Assembly (NCBI GenBank): GCA_035629175.1
Contig: DASPIL010000066.1
Coordinates: forward strand, 48,338 to 112,337
DNA length: 64,000 bases
Direction: 5' to 3'
From: Verrucomicrobiia bacterium
GTDB taxonomy: Bacteria; Verrucomicrobiota; Verrucomicrobiia; Limisphaerales; DASXHY01
Below, piece by piece: positions 35,317-44,532 of the stretch. A model generated the notes under the pieces. It saw only the letters and a list, made by a program, of their open reading frames with translations, was not told where the DNA came from and did no database searches. The position numbers were made by a program, and so were the translations under genes. Position 1 is the first letter of the stretch. The number at the start of each line of letters is the position of its first letter.

Positions 35317-35796
35317 TCATCGGCGGGAAACTGGGCGGATCAACTCGTCGCGGTCCTTGTGCAGCGCCAATCCCTGCTGGCGTCCAGCGCAGCGAATGAT
35401 GGCTTCGAAAAGGCCCGGAGGTGGCCGGATCAGCAGGTCTTTAAGGACATAGAAATCTGCGCCGAGTTCGAGAGCTCGCATGCGGTCTTCCGGCTGGTTG
35501 GAGCCCGTGACGACAATGACCGGAAGGCGCTGCCACGCGGGCTGAGAACGAACCCATGCAAGGAGTTCCAGTCCTCCGACGCGTGGCATCTGCAGGTCGG
35601 TGAGAAGAACGGACGGTACAGGAAATTTCATTCTATCGGCGTAGCGCCCTTTGCCTGTCAGGTATTCTATTGCGAGGGCGCCATCGGAAACGAACTGGAG
35701 GAAGAAAGGGAAATGTGCTTTTTCAAAACCCAGCTGGATGAGCATCATGTCGCTCTCGGAATCTTCTGCAAAAAGGATCGTGGGTTGTGCGTTCAT
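35317..35796 (-). CDS. Single-domain response regulator (Rcp1-like)
   Basis: The 159-residue protein is a lone receiver: acidic pocket AEDSESD, phospho-acceptor Asp67 in LLTDLQMPRVGG, IVVTGS, and the conserved Lys in VLKDLL. The insert GKGRYADRMKFPVPS between beta-2 and beta-3 is typical of Rcp1-like partners of phytochrome-type kinases. I chose the ATG at 35796; an upstream ATG at 35823 is possible. It lies just downstream of the PAS kinase gene on the same strand and is probably in its operon. It has no output domain. Confidence 0.9.
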   Translation of the reverse strand: MNAQPTILFAEDSESDMMLIQLGFEKAHFPFFLQFVSDGALAIEYLTGKGRYADRMKFPVPSVLLTDLQMPRVGGLELLAWVRSQPAWQRLPVIVVTGSNQPEDRMRALELGADFYVLKDLLIRPPPGLFEAIIRCAGRQQGLALHKDRDELIRPVSRR

Positions 35797-35867
35797 TCCA
35801 CTCTGCGTTCTATTCGCGTGCACCTAGTATCGCGCACATCATGCGCATTTCGCATGGGCAATTGCCC

Positions 35868-37805
35868 TCAAAGTTGACTTGGTTCCGGATCGGCGGGGGT
35901 GAATTCAATCCAGAAACGGCTTCCGCCGCCCGCAGCCGGATCAATGCCGAGCCCGCCGCCAAGCCGCCGCGCCGCGCGCTGCACCAGGGCGAGCCCCACT
36001 CCCGAGCCTTCGTACGCCTCCGCTGCATCCGCGCGGGAGAAGAGCTGGAAGATTTTTCGCTGATCCTCCGCACTGACGCCGATGCCGTTGTCTTCAATCC
36101 AAAGGCGCACTTTGCCATTCCGCCGTTCAGTCCATAGGCGCACTTTGGGCCGGGTTCCCGGTGACACGAACTTGACCGCATTGCTGATGAGGTTGACCAC
36201 CATTTGCGTGATCAAACCGCGGCTGCCCATCACGTTCAACAGCGGACGCTCGATCTGCAGCTCGGGTCTGGCTTCCTGCAGATGAGGGTATTGTGTGACA
36301 ATGTCGTGCAGGATCGCATCCAGCGAGATGCTTTCAAGCCGGACATGCTCGTTGCGAATGCGCATGTAGGAAAGCACGGTGTCCACCAACTGGCTCAAGC
36401 CTTCGCAAGATTCCAGGATCCGCCCGAGCAGGTCATTGGCTTCCGCGTTGAGTTGCGTCCCGTGGTCCTCCTTCAGGCTCGCGGCCAGACCGTAAACCGT
36501 GCGCAACGGCGCGCGCAGGTCATGCGAGAGGCTCGAGGCAAATGTTTCCAGATCGAGCACGCTTTCGGTCAAGTCTGTCGTCCGGGCCGCTACCAGCTGG
36601 TCGAGATGCAGCACATGCTCCTTCAACTGTTGATGAGTTCTGGCCAGCTCGCGTTCCGATTCCTTTTTTCCGGTGATGTCCCGCGCAATCTTCGAAGCAC
36701 CGACAACGCTTCCTTCCGAATCACGGATCGGCGAAATCGTCAGTGATACGTCAACCTTTCGGCGATCTTTCCCAATGCGGACGGTCTCAAAGTGGTCCAC
36801 CCGTTCACCCGCGCGAATTCGACGGAGAATTTCAGTTTCCTCTCCAAGCCGCTCCGGAGGAATCAGCATCGTGATGGGCCTGCCCAGCGCCTCCTGTTGC
36901 GAATAACCAAAAATGCGTTCCGCGCCCCGGTTCCAGCTGGTGATGCGGCCCGTAAGGTCTTTTCCGATGATCGCGTCATCCGAACTTTCAATGATCGCAG
37001 AAAGGCGTTCTCGAAATGAATCAATGGCACGCATGGCCGTGACATCGCGGAAAACCAGGACGACACCCAGCACTTTGCCGGAGTCATCCCGGATCGGCGC
37101 GGCGCTGTCGTCGATGGCCACTTCAGCGCCGTCGCGTGAAACGAGCAGCGTGTGATTGGCGAGGCCGACAATGACGCCTTCGCTCATGGCCCGCGCGGCG
37201 GGACTTTCCACGCGTTGCCTCGTTGTCTCATTGATGATGCAAAACACCGATTCAAGCGGCTTGCCTTTTGCCTCCTCCGTGCTCCACCCGGTAAGGCGCG
37301 CTGCTACGGGATTGACGAAGTCAATGAACCCGCGCGCGTCCGTGACAATGACCGCATCGCCAATGCTCGCCAGTGTGATGCGCAATCTGTCACGCTCCAT
37401 CCGGAGGTCGTTCAGGCTCATCCGTTGCGAGGTGATGTCGCGCATGATGGCCGTGGCGCCAATGACGCTTCCCGATGCATCACGGATTGGCGCGGCTGTC
37501 AGCGAAACCACCAACTCGTGGCCATCTCGAGCAACGCGGGTGGTTTCAACCTGATGCGAACTTTCGCCGCGACGCAGGCGTGCCAGCAACTCGAGCTCAT
37601 CGTCACAACGCTGTGGAGGAACAATGATGGAGATCGGGCTGCCAACAGCCTCCGCCGCGCTGTAGCCGAACATCTTCTCCGCTGCCGGATTCCAGCTCGT
37701 AATGATGCCATCAATCGTCTTGCTGACGATCGCGTGATCAGAAGACTGCAGGATCGCGGCGAGGTGCAGCTCTGCTGGCGGACTATGGCTGGCGGGTTCG
37801 GGCAC
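35868..37805 (-). CDS. Soluble triple-PAS sensor histidine kinase
   Basis: The 645-residue protein has three PAS domains, each with an intact PAS/PAC pattern. They lie at about 10-130 (SKTIDGIITSWNPAAEKMFGYS), 135-255 (GFIDFVNPVAARLTGWS) and 265-385 (LTGRITSWNRGAERIFGYS). A short coiled coil and a HisKA domain (SLSHDLRAPLRTVYGL, His near 428) follow, then an HATPase_c domain with NLISNAVKF, DNGIGV and GSGVGLALV. There is no membrane segment, so it senses cytoplasmic signals (redox, light or ligand). It sits between two lone receivers, 8 bases downstream of one and about 70 upstream of the other, forming a three-gene unit. Confidence 0.92.
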   Translation of the reverse strand: MPEPASHSPPAELHLAAILQSSDHAIVSKTIDGIITSWNPAAEKMFGYSAAEAVGSPISIIVPPQRCDDELELLARLRRGESSHQVETTRVARDGHELVVSLTAAPIRDASGSVIGATAIMRDITSQRMSLNDLRMERDRLRITLASIGDAVIVTDARGFIDFVNPVAARLTGWSTEEAKGKPLESVFCIINETTRQRVESPAARAMSEGVIVGLANHTLLVSRDGAEVAIDDSAAPIRDDSGKVLGVVLVFRDVTAMRAIDSFRERLSAIIESSDDAIIGKDLTGRITSWNRGAERIFGYSQQEALGRPITMLIPPERLGEETEILRRIRAGERVDHFETVRIGKDRRKVDVSLTISPIRDSEGSVVGASKIARDITGKKESERELARTHQQLKEHVLHLDQLVAARTTDLTESVLDLETFASSLSHDLRAPLRTVYGLAASLKEDHGTQLNAEANDLLGRILESCEGLSQLVDTVLSYMRIRNEHVRLESISLDAILHDIVTQYPHLQEARPELQIERPLLNVMGSRGLITQMVVNLISNAVKFVSPGTRPKVRLWTERRNGKVRLWIEDNGIGVSAEDQRKIFQLFSRADAAEAYEGSGVGLALVQRAARRLGGGLGIDPAAGGGSRFWIEFTPADPEPSQL

Positions 37806-37813
37806 GGTACCTT

Positions 37814-38281
37814 TTATTGGGACGAGGGCAGAGGAGTCATCCCATAGGGTCCGCCCGGCGCTGCGTTGGGCTCGACCAGGCCGACCCGTTGCAGGATGCC
37901 GCGGATCACCTCGCCGTTGGGAGGCTTCGGAAGATATGCTTTGACGCCCATCTGGAGCGCATGGCGCTTGTCGCGTTCGTCCGAAGAGGCTGTCATGACA
38001 ACGACGGGGATGCGGGCGCTCGGATGATCGTTGAGCCAGGTCAGAACTTCAAACCCGGTGATGAGGGGAAGTGTGAGATCCAAAAACAGAAGCCGTGGCA
38101 TTGGATACTGGGTGCGATCAGCAAAGGCTCCGCGGCCGCTCAGGTAATCAAGGGCTTCGCGACCTGTGCGTACAACCTGCACGGCGCACGCGGCTCCTGC
38201 CACTTTCAGCGCGCGCTGCAGGAGAAAAGCATCGTTGCGGCTATCTTCGACCACCAGGACCGTCGGTACAACTTCACTCAT
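37814..38281 (-). CDS. Single-domain response regulator
   Basis: The 155-residue receiver has VVEDSRND, phospho-acceptor Asp68 in LFLDLTLPLITG, VVMTAS and the conserved Lys in YLPKPP. The GRGAFADRTQYPMP insert makes it a close relative of the receiver at 35317-35796. It is the first gene of the minus-strand unit and ends 8 bases before the PAS kinase. It probably takes or passes phosphate within this cluster; no DNA-binding or enzymatic output domain is present. Confidence 0.9.
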   Translation of the reverse strand: MSEVVPTVLVVEDSRNDAFLLQRALKVAGAACAVQVVRTGREALDYLSGRGAFADRTQYPMPRLLFLDLTLPLITGFEVLTWLNDHPSARIPVVVMTASSDERDKRHALQMGVKAYLPKPPNGEVIRGILQRVGLVEPNAAPGGPYGMTPLPSSQ

Positions 38282-38476
38282 AAGGGATCCAACCGTTCGC
38301 TGAGTCGTCTGAAGAATTTCGCGGATGCGGCACCGTCAGATGCATTTTCAACTTGAGCAAACCTCACACCATTTAATCGAAAGAGGGTCGCGCGGCAACC
38401 GCAGTGCGGTGGGGTGTACGCCTACCCGCGCACGCAATCTGATCGTGAAACGGTAACCAGCGCTTGAAGCAACCCT

Positions 38477-38896
38477 ATGAAATCCCTGACGGAACATCTT
38501 TGGTTTGAAGTGAAGGGACGCCGCGGGTTCGTGAATATCACGGACACGGTGGAAAATCTCGTTCGGGAGAGCGGCGTGATGGAGGGACTCTGTCTCGTCA
38601 ATGCGATGCATATTACGGCATCGGTCTTCATCAACGATAACGAGTCCGGCTTGCATCATGATTACGACGCGTGGCTGGAGAAGCTTGCGCCGCATGCGCC
38701 CACGTCGCAATACCGGCACAACGAAACGGGGGAGGACAATGCCGACGCTCATCTGAAGCGTCAGATCATGGGACGCGAAGTCGTGGTGGCGATCACGAAG
38801 GGCCGGCTCGACTGCGGGCCGTGGGAGCAAATTTTCTACGGTGAGTTCGACGGCAACCGCAGGAAGCGGGTGCTCGTGAAAATCATCGGAGAATGA
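38477..38896 (+). CDS. yjbQ: YjbQ-family protein (UPF0047)
   Basis: The 139-residue protein covers the whole UPF0047/YjbQ family: [36 protein letters not shown] core, and C-terminal [16 protein letters not shown]. Members have weak thiamine-phosphate synthase activity in vitro and an unclear role in the cell. It is a single gene; the hairpin after it serves the convergent HU gene. The 195 bases upstream show no other gene. Confidence 0.92.
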   Translation: MKSLTEHLWFEVKGRRGFVNITDTVENLVRESGVMEGLCLVNAMHITASVFINDNESGLHHDYDAWLEKLAPHAPTSQYRHNETGEDNADAHLKRQIMGREVVVAITKGRLDCGPWEQIFYGEFDGNRRKRVLVKIIGE

Positions 38897-38901
38897 TGTG
38901 C

Positions 38902-38933
38902 AAAAAAAAAGCGGCGGAGGAAAATCCTCCGCC
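38902..38933 (-). terminator. Intrinsic terminator of the HU gene
   Basis: A 9-bp perfect stem (GGCGGAGGA / TCCTCCGCC) with a 3-base loop is followed on the minus strand by a run of nine T residues. It lies 20 bases after the HU stop codon. On the plus strand there is no T tract. Confidence 0.9.
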
Positions 38934-38953
38934 GGGAAATTCAAGAAGCCGGA

Positions 38954-39241
38954 TTACTTTGCGCCGAGGATCGCGTCTTTTGCGGCTTTGGCGATGCGGA
39001 ATTTTACAACGCGCTTCGCTGCGATCTTGATGGTTTCGCCGGTCGCAGGATTGCGGCCCATGCGTGCCTTGCGGTTGACCAGCACGAGCTTGCCGAGACC
39101 GGGAATCGTGAAGGTGTTCTTTGCATTCTTGTAGGCCAGCGCAACCAACGCTTCGATGGTTTCGTTCGCCTGCTTTTTGGTGAGACCGACTGTTTCCGCC
39201 ACGGAGGCGGCGATTTGTGATTTAGTTAGAGCTTTTGCCAT
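38954..39241 (-). CDS. HU/IHF-family DNA-binding protein
   Basis: The 95-residue protein is a typical HU: KALTKSQIAASVAETVGLTKKQANETIEAL at the N-terminus, the beta-arm region FTIPGLGKLVLVNRKARMGRNPATGE, and the final KIAAKRVVKFRIAKAAKDA. It binds and bends DNA as a dimer and helps organise the nucleoid. The frame extends 35 codons upstream, but MAKALTKSQ at 39241 is the family start. The 266 bases between this start and hisH hold no gene. Confidence 0.94.
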   Translation of the reverse strand: MAKALTKSQIAASVAETVGLTKKQANETIEALVALAYKNAKNTFTIPGLGKLVLVNRKARMGRNPATGETIKIAAKRVVKFRIAKAAKDAILGAK

Positions 39242-39507
39242 GCGCAGAGGAATATCGGCATTTGCTGGGGGTTTCAAGTGAAACCACGAGGAAAATCTTG
39301 AAATCTTTTCCCGATTTTCATTGCCCGAATTTTTTGAATGTTGCATTGGAGCACGCGCTCAGCTTGTGTCAGCGAGAAGCGCGCGGGCGCTGCGCAACTG
39401 GCCCCCGCGTCTTCCTGCTTTCGGTCCCAACCGCGTGAACGCCGCGCCACGCGATGATGAGACTGCTTCCGATTGCATTGCCATGCAACGCGCTCTACCG
39501 TTGAGGC

Positions 39508-40131
39508 GTGATTGCCTTGCTCGATTATGGTTCGGGAAATTTGCGCAGCGTGCATAATGCGTTGCTCAAAGTCGGGGCCGACGTTCGCGTCGTTCGCGAC
39601 GCCGCCGAATTGCATGGTGCAGACGCAGCCGTGCTGCCAGGGGTGGGCGCCTTTGACGATTGCATTCACGCGCTCGAGAAGCAGGAGTTGCTGGCAGCGA
39701 CACGCACGTTCATCGACAGCGGCCGGCCATTTCTAGGAATCTGTGTGGGTTACCAGGCGCTGTTTGACCGCAGTGACGAATTTAACAGCTGCGCGGCCGG
39801 ATTGGGCATTTTCAAGGGCAACGTGGTGAAGTTCAGCGCTGGCGAAGGTCTCAAGGTTCCGCAGATCGGATGGAACCAGCTGGAATCCATCGCGCCCGGC
39901 TGCCCTCTGTTTCGCGACATCAACGAAGGCAGCTACGTCTATTTCGTCCACAGCTTTTTTCCGCGGCCTGAAGATCCGGGAATTGTGGCAACGAAGACTA
40001 CCTACGGCGAAACGTTTGCGTCATCGGTGTGGCGCGACAACGTCTTTGCCACGCAGTTTCATCCGGAGAAAAGCCAGAAGGTGGGCCTGCAGCTCCTCAA
40101 GAACTTCAAGGATCACGCGGAGACAGCGTGA
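39508..40131 (+). CDS. hisH: Imidazole glycerol phosphate synthase subunit HisH
   Basis: The 207-residue class I glutamine amidotransferase supplies ammonia to HisF in histidine synthesis. The N-terminal DYGSGNLRSV, the nucleophile Cys79 in FLGICVGYQ and the His/Glu pair in QFHPEKSQ are all intact. The start is GTG at 39508. No other his gene is next to it, so the pathway genes are scattered in this genome; hisF must lie elsewhere. Confidence 0.95.
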   Translation: MIALLDYGSGNLRSVHNALLKVGADVRVVRDAAELHGADAAVLPGVGAFDDCIHALEKQELLAATRTFIDSGRPFLGICVGYQALFDRSDEFNSCAAGLGIFKGNVVKFSAGEGLKVPQIGWNQLESIAPGCPLFRDINEGSYVYFVHSFFPRPEDPGIVATKTTYGETFASSVWRDNVFATQFHPEKSQKVGLQLLKNFKDHAETA

Positions 40132-40147
40132 CCCCCGGGTCTCACGG

Positions 40148-40615
40148 CTAAACGCTCATGCCGAATTCTTCGCCGGATTCGGGCTGATCCGCCGCACAGA
40201 CGGAATCAAACGCGTGGCGCTCGGTTCTTCCTGTCGATTGCATCACTGCGCGGAGTGCCAGGCGCAGATCGTTTGGAAAGAACGGCTTGCTCAGGATGTA
40301 ATCGACACCAGCAGGCTTTTCGAGTGTTCCGGCGAGGCCGCTGATCATCACGATAGGCTGATCCGGGCGCAGTGCCTTGATCCCCGCCGCAAATTCATCG
40401 CCGCGCATGCCGGGCATGGAATAATCGGTGCACACCACGTCGAAGCGGCGGGATCGAAAAAGTTCGATGCCGTCGCGGCCGCTGTTTGCGGTCGCCACGT
40501 CATGACCGTCGAGTGCCAGAATTAATTTCAGGCATTCGCAAACGTTCGGCTCGTCGTCAACCACCAGGAGCTGTAACTTCCTTGTCGATCGCGTCAAATC
40601 TTCGTGCCCATTCAT
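40148..40615 (-). CDS. Single-domain response regulator
   Basis: The 155-residue receiver has LLVVDDEPNV, phospho-acceptor Asp64 in VVCTDYSMPGMRG, IVMISG, and the Lys in ILSKPF. It has no Rcp1-type insert and no output domain. I chose the ATG at 40615 because the receiver fold starts a few residues later; an upstream ATG at 40687 would add 24 residues of unlikely sequence. It is convergent with hisH with 16 bases between stops. No kinase is adjacent. Confidence 0.88.
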   Translation of the reverse strand: MNGHEDLTRSTRKLQLLVVDDEPNVCECLKLILALDGHDVATANSGRDGIELFRSRRFDVVCTDYSMPGMRGDEFAAGIKALRPDQPIVMISGLAGTLEKPAGVDYILSKPFFPNDLRLALRAVMQSTGRTERHAFDSVCAADQPESGEEFGMSV

Positions 40616-41146
40616 ATTTCCCGGAGAAACCTTGTGGCGCCCAGCTTCGTGGTTCCAACAGTCTCTGTCAATCCAATGCTCCGACAATTGAAACGCACGA
40701 AGTGTTCATTGCGATTCGCATAGACCCTGCCGTTGCTCGCTGCACCATCGATTCTAACGGATTTCGAACGCCTCGGCGTCGTGGATCACATGCGGATTCC
40801 TTGCCCAACGCGAGATGTCGTGAATTTTGATGTCATCAGGCTTTCGATATTCATTCCCCACGCTCGCTGCGACTGCCAGATCCACGCCAGACATAATTCC
40901 ATCGAACCGCGCAACCTTTCCGCGGATGGGTGCGTCTTTCCGCCCATCACAGGAATTCACGTCGTCATCGCTGCTGTACATCAGCCTGCGGCTTTTCAGG
41001 CCGATCCAAGCCGGATGTCGAGATTCCCGTTGCGCAAGAACAACCAATGTACATAGTAAGCGCATGCCTCGCACGACTTGCGAACTTGGAACAGTTCCGG
41101 GACTGAACGACACGGTTCAGTGGCACGCCCCCTTGCTTCCTCAAAT
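40616..41146. other. 531-base gap with no secure gene
   Basis: Both strands have open frames here. The best is on the minus strand (40754-41065), ending in VIHDAEAFEIR. Its codon third-position GC looks only moderate and it has no recognisable domain or good ribosome site. I see no RNA gene or mobile element. The stretch is either a small unknown gene or a decayed region. Confidence 0.35.
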
Positions 41147-42061
41147 ATGAAAACTTCAATCAGCCGCCGGGATTTTCTGCGTGCATCGACGGTCGTCGCC
41201 GGAGCCGTCCTGGTTTCACCATGGTCTCTACCACAGGCGTTTGCCGCCGCGCCGCGCCGCACTGCGGTCGACCAGGTTGCGCTCGGAAAAACGGGCCTGA
41301 AGATCAGCCGCCTCGGGATTGGCACCGGGAGCAATAACGGCCATCTGCAAACAGCCGAAGGCAAGGAAGCGTTCATCAAACTGATCCGTTACGCCTACGA
41401 TCAGGGGGTTACCTACATCGACACCGCCGAGCGCTATGCGACCTTCCCCTGGATCGCTGAGGCCATCAAGGATTTGCCGCGTGAAAAGCTGTTCATTCAG
41501 TCGAAGGTTCCGGACCGGCCGGAGGACGTTCTCGCCACGATCGACAAGCACCGCAAGACGTTCAAGACGGATTACATCGACAGCCTGCTGATTCATTGCA
41601 TGACCCGCGGCAACTGGACCGATGCGGATCAATGGAAGCGCGTGATGGATTCGTTCGATGAAGCAAAGGAAAAGAAGTGGATTCTTTCCAAGGGCGTTTC
41701 ATGCCACTCGCTGCCCGCCCTGCAGGCGGCAACCCGCACGCCGTGGACTGAAGTGCATCTCGTCCGCATCAATCCGCAGGGTAAACACATGGATACCCCT
41801 TCGGGCGCGTGGAATGGTGATGCCACCGCAGAAGTGAACCCCGTCGTCGAAGAGATTGAGGCGATGCATGACAAGGGCAGGGGAGTCATAGGGATGAAGA
41901 TTTTCGGCAATGGCGATTTCCGGGATCCAGCGGAGCGCGAAAAATCGATTCGCTACGCGATGAGCCGCAAGGACGTTCACGCCATTGTGATCGGGTTCAC
42001 AACGCCGGGCGAGATCGACGAAGCAATCGAGCGCATGAACCGCGCCCTGGCGGAAGTTTGA
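41147..42061 (+). CDS. Tat-exported aldo/keto reductase
   Basis: The 304-residue protein starts with a twin-arginine signal (SRRDFLRAS followed by VVAGAVLVSPWSLPQAFA). An aldo/keto reductase barrel follows, with the catalytic tetrad visible: Asp and Tyr in YIDTAERY, Lys in LFIQSKVP and His in LLIHCM. The C-terminal part is IVIGFTTPGEIDEAI. Export through Tat implies that it folds with its cofactor before secretion. Substrates are unknown. The ATG at 41147 is chosen because the Tat signal starts there. Confidence 0.9.
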   Translation: MKTSISRRDFLRASTVVAGAVLVSPWSLPQAFAAAPRRTAVDQVALGKTGLKISRLGIGTGSNNGHLQTAEGKEAFIKLIRYAYDQGVTYIDTAERYATFPWIAEAIKDLPREKLFIQSKVPDRPEDVLATIDKHRKTFKTDYIDSLLIHCMTRGNWTDADQWKRVMDSFDEAKEKKWILSKGVSCHSLPALQAATRTPWTEVHLVRINPQGKHMDTPSGAWNGDATAEVNPVVEEIEAMHDKGRGVIGMKIFGNGDFRDPAEREKSIRYAMSRKDVHAIVIGFTTPGEIDEAIERMNRALAEV

Positions 42062-42071
42062 TTGCCGGGCG

Positions 42072-44345
42072 CTAACGCAAAGCTTTGATCAGGTAAAAGC
42101 GCTGCTCCCCCGGGGTGCGGCGCGTGTCGGTCCACTCGGTCGCCTGAATGCCATCCTCGAGCAGGCGCCAGTCCGACAAGTCGCTCGATCCATACACCGC
42201 GTAGCGTGATGCCTCGCGCTCCGCTTTCCAGCGAATCACGACTGCGTTGCCTTGGTCGTTGAACGAAACCGATTCCGCATTGAGGCTGCTGATTCCGAAA
42301 ATCCGATCCAGCCCGATCCTTATATGCGGGTTTCGATCCATGAGTTTCCATATCATCCGGGTGCGATAATTTTCCACCGCCAGCAGCATCGGTCCGACGT
42401 TTACGCCCATGACCATTGGATTGATCCATGGTCCATTCAGGTGAGTTGCTGCCACAACGGTCGGGTTTCCTTCCGCGTCGTAAGGGGCGACCACGTAATG
42501 CGGATCAAGGCTGAAAGCGTCGCCGAAGCCGAAAAGCGGATTCCAAAGTTTCGGGATGCTCAAGAAATGCCGGATTGCGGCGAGCGACTCCTGTGGCGTG
42601 TAGTTGATGGCGCTCACTGCGCCGTAGACGGCAATCGTTCCCGCATGGGGAGCGCGCGTGTTGAAGCGGAGGTTCTCCTCAGTCGGCAATGCGCCAAAGC
42701 CAAAATACTCGCTGGGGGCGTGCGAAGTCGGTGCGACGAGATTATCGCACGCCGTTAATCCCCAGGCATTCTCGCCATAGGTCGTGAAAAAGCCATTGGT
42801 CTGCCCCGAATAATCCGCCGCGTGCAACATGCAGAACCGCCGATTTGCTTCAATCGCCAGGCGGTTGTTGCGCCATAGGTCGACCGGGCTCAACGCGTGC
42901 AAATCCATTCCGCGCCTCTCGAAATTCAACCAGCAGCTCGCGAAGAAATAATTGAACATTGATCCCCGCCATGACGCCAGGATCGGCGGGCTGTCGGGAC
43001 CGGGAAACCTGCCGAAGGAACGCCGCCGCGCAAAATACGTGTCCATTCCGATGGAATACGTCCGCGACCCTAGCGCGAGAATATCGAGCATGAGCGCTTC
43101 ATCCGTCTGGCCGTCCACGTGACCTTGAAAACGCCCGCCTGCGCCGCCCTCTGGTTTCCATTCGAGACGGAATTGGTTCTGATTCGCGCCAGGCCGGCGG
43201 TCCACAAACCAGCTCCATTCCACACGATCATAGAGTTGCTGGCACAACTCGCGGATCTCGGCGTCTCCGGAAAAGTATTCCAGGCACGTCAGCACCCCAT
43301 ACATCAGCAATGCGGTGTCGTATACCGATAGTTCAACGTTCGCATCCTTTCTCAACCCGGTGTCCGCCGTCAGGAAATGATAAAAGAACCCGCGATACCC
43401 CGCCCGCCCAGTGCCGGGCTCCGGCCCCGTGGGCAGATGGCGAAGGTTTCGCAGAATCATCCGAACCCGCTGCTCCAGCTCCGCCCGTTCCGCCCATTGC
43501 CGTTCATGCCCAATGCAATATGCCGTGAGTTGGAATCCCACCGTTCCCACGCTCACCATGTCTGAGAAGGTTGAACGATCCAGCGCAAACCCCAGCGAGT
43601 CGGTAAAGCGCAGGAAATAGGAGAACGTGCGATGCGCAATCGCATCCAGCATCGCGTCATCCACCCAGCGCGATGGGTCCAGGACAGGTTCGTCAGTCAC
43701 GACGGTGACGTCGTCCAGGTACAGAACGGCGTCGGGGCGATGCTCGTTGCGGATGTCTTCGAACACCCAGACGAGTTCCTTTACTTGCGCGATGTTTGAG
43801 TGCTGCAGCAGATGGCTCAGGCCGAAGTCATACCGCCGCCACAAATCATCGTTCGGGATTTCCACGACGGTGTCCCCGATCGATCCTCGCGGGCTCTTCA
43901 ACTCCAACTTAACGCGATGATCGAAGCCGCCGCTGCCATCGCCGCGCGCCCAAAAACTGACTGCCATCGCGCGGATGTTTTCAACACGCGAGGGATGACC
44001 GGCGCTGCTGCGCAAAGCTCCGTGAAGATTGGTGAAGTTCAGTGTGTGCGGTGCAAAGGAAACCTTGCCCATCAACGATTCCCAAACGCCGCAAAAACCT
44101 GAACCGACGGAATACTGAACACGCAAGGAAGCGCCGGTCGGGCCGCGGAAGACATTCGTATCGAAGTTTCGGCGTATTGTTGCGGCTCCCGAAGTGAAGG
44201 TGCCGCTGTCGCCGGAGAAGTGATTGAAAACGCTGTGGTTATCGAAATCTGCCAGCAGCAGTTCATTTCCCATGCAGTGTCCCAGCCCAAGGATCATCAT
44301 GCCCATCAGCACCATCCCGTGTTTCACGGTGCGCAGCCACATCAC
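42072..44345 (-). CDS. Secreted PF10091 (glycoamylase-like) protein
   Basis: The 757-residue protein has an N-terminal hydrophobic signal (MVLMGMMILGLGHCMG) and a carbohydrate-binding-like beta domain (about 30-225). A large helical domain of the PF10091 'glucoamylase' type follows (about 230-680: RTFSYFLRFTDS, GRAGYRGFFYHFL, WRGSMFNYFFASCW, TTYGENAWGLTACDN, YGAVSAINYTPQESL). The C-terminus is fibronectin-like (VVIRWKAEREASRYAVYGSSDLSDW). PF10091 proteins include endo-beta-1,2-glucanases (GH144). The substrate here is not known. It converges on the aldo/keto reductase gene with 10 bases between stops. Confidence 0.85.
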   Translation of the reverse strand: MMWLRTVKHGMVLMGMMILGLGHCMGNELLLADFDNHSVFNHFSGDSGTFTSGAATIRRNFDTNVFRGPTGASLRVQYSVGSGFCGVWESLMGKVSFAPHTLNFTNLHGALRSSAGHPSRVENIRAMAVSFWARGDGSGGFDHRVKLELKSPRGSIGDTVVEIPNDDLWRRYDFGLSHLLQHSNIAQVKELVWVFEDIRNEHRPDAVLYLDDVTVVTDEPVLDPSRWVDDAMLDAIAHRTFSYFLRFTDSLGFALDRSTFSDMVSVGTVGFQLTAYCIGHERQWAERAELEQRVRMILRNLRHLPTGPEPGTGRAGYRGFFYHFLTADTGLRKDANVELSVYDTALLMYGVLTCLEYFSGDAEIRELCQQLYDRVEWSWFVDRRPGANQNQFRLEWKPEGGAGGRFQGHVDGQTDEALMLDILALGSRTYSIGMDTYFARRRSFGRFPGPDSPPILASWRGSMFNYFFASCWLNFERRGMDLHALSPVDLWRNNRLAIEANRRFCMLHAADYSGQTNGFFTTYGENAWGLTACDNLVAPTSHAPSEYFGFGALPTEENLRFNTRAPHAGTIAVYGAVSAINYTPQESLAAIRHFLSIPKLWNPLFGFGDAFSLDPHYVVAPYDAEGNPTVVAATHLNGPWINPMVMGVNVGPMLLAVENYRTRMIWKLMDRNPHIRIGLDRIFGISSLNAESVSFNDQGNAVVIRWKAEREASRYAVYGSSDLSDWRLLEDGIQATEWTDTRRTPGEQRFYLIKALR

Positions 44346-44363
44346 GCGAGAAACCCCGGCTCA

Positions 44364-44408
44364 ACTTGGCAGTCCGCGCTAGGTAGCGCAGTTTTCCCAA
44401 CCTGCTGT
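44364..44408. repeat. Dispersed 45-bp repeat, copy B
   Basis: This is the second copy of the unit at 32547-32591 (40 of 45 bases match) with the same inner palindrome around GCGCTA-G-GTAGCGC and the same CCCAACCTGCTGT end. The remaining part of the 187-base gap (44346-44532) is non-coding and Gly/Arg-codon-like in composition without a gene. Confidence 0.75.
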
Positions 44409-44532
44409 GAGAACCGTCGTACAGCTTCAAAACACGGAATTCCCAAGCCCTTCGCCGTAGCACGCGCGCGGCGAAACAAAGCGCGGGTTCTCGGAAAGGG
44501 AGGGCGGAAGGGACTCGGCGAAGCGGACGGCA

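Noticed and set aside
39242..39507. tRNA-like stretch between HU and hisH
   Set aside because: A GCGCTCTACCG string looks like part of a tRNA, but no cloverleaf or CCA-adjacent acceptor stem can be formed.
40131..40148. Terminator between hisH and the receiver gene
   Set aside because: The GACCC-CC-GGGTC palindrome has a 2-base loop and no T tract, so it is too weak to call.
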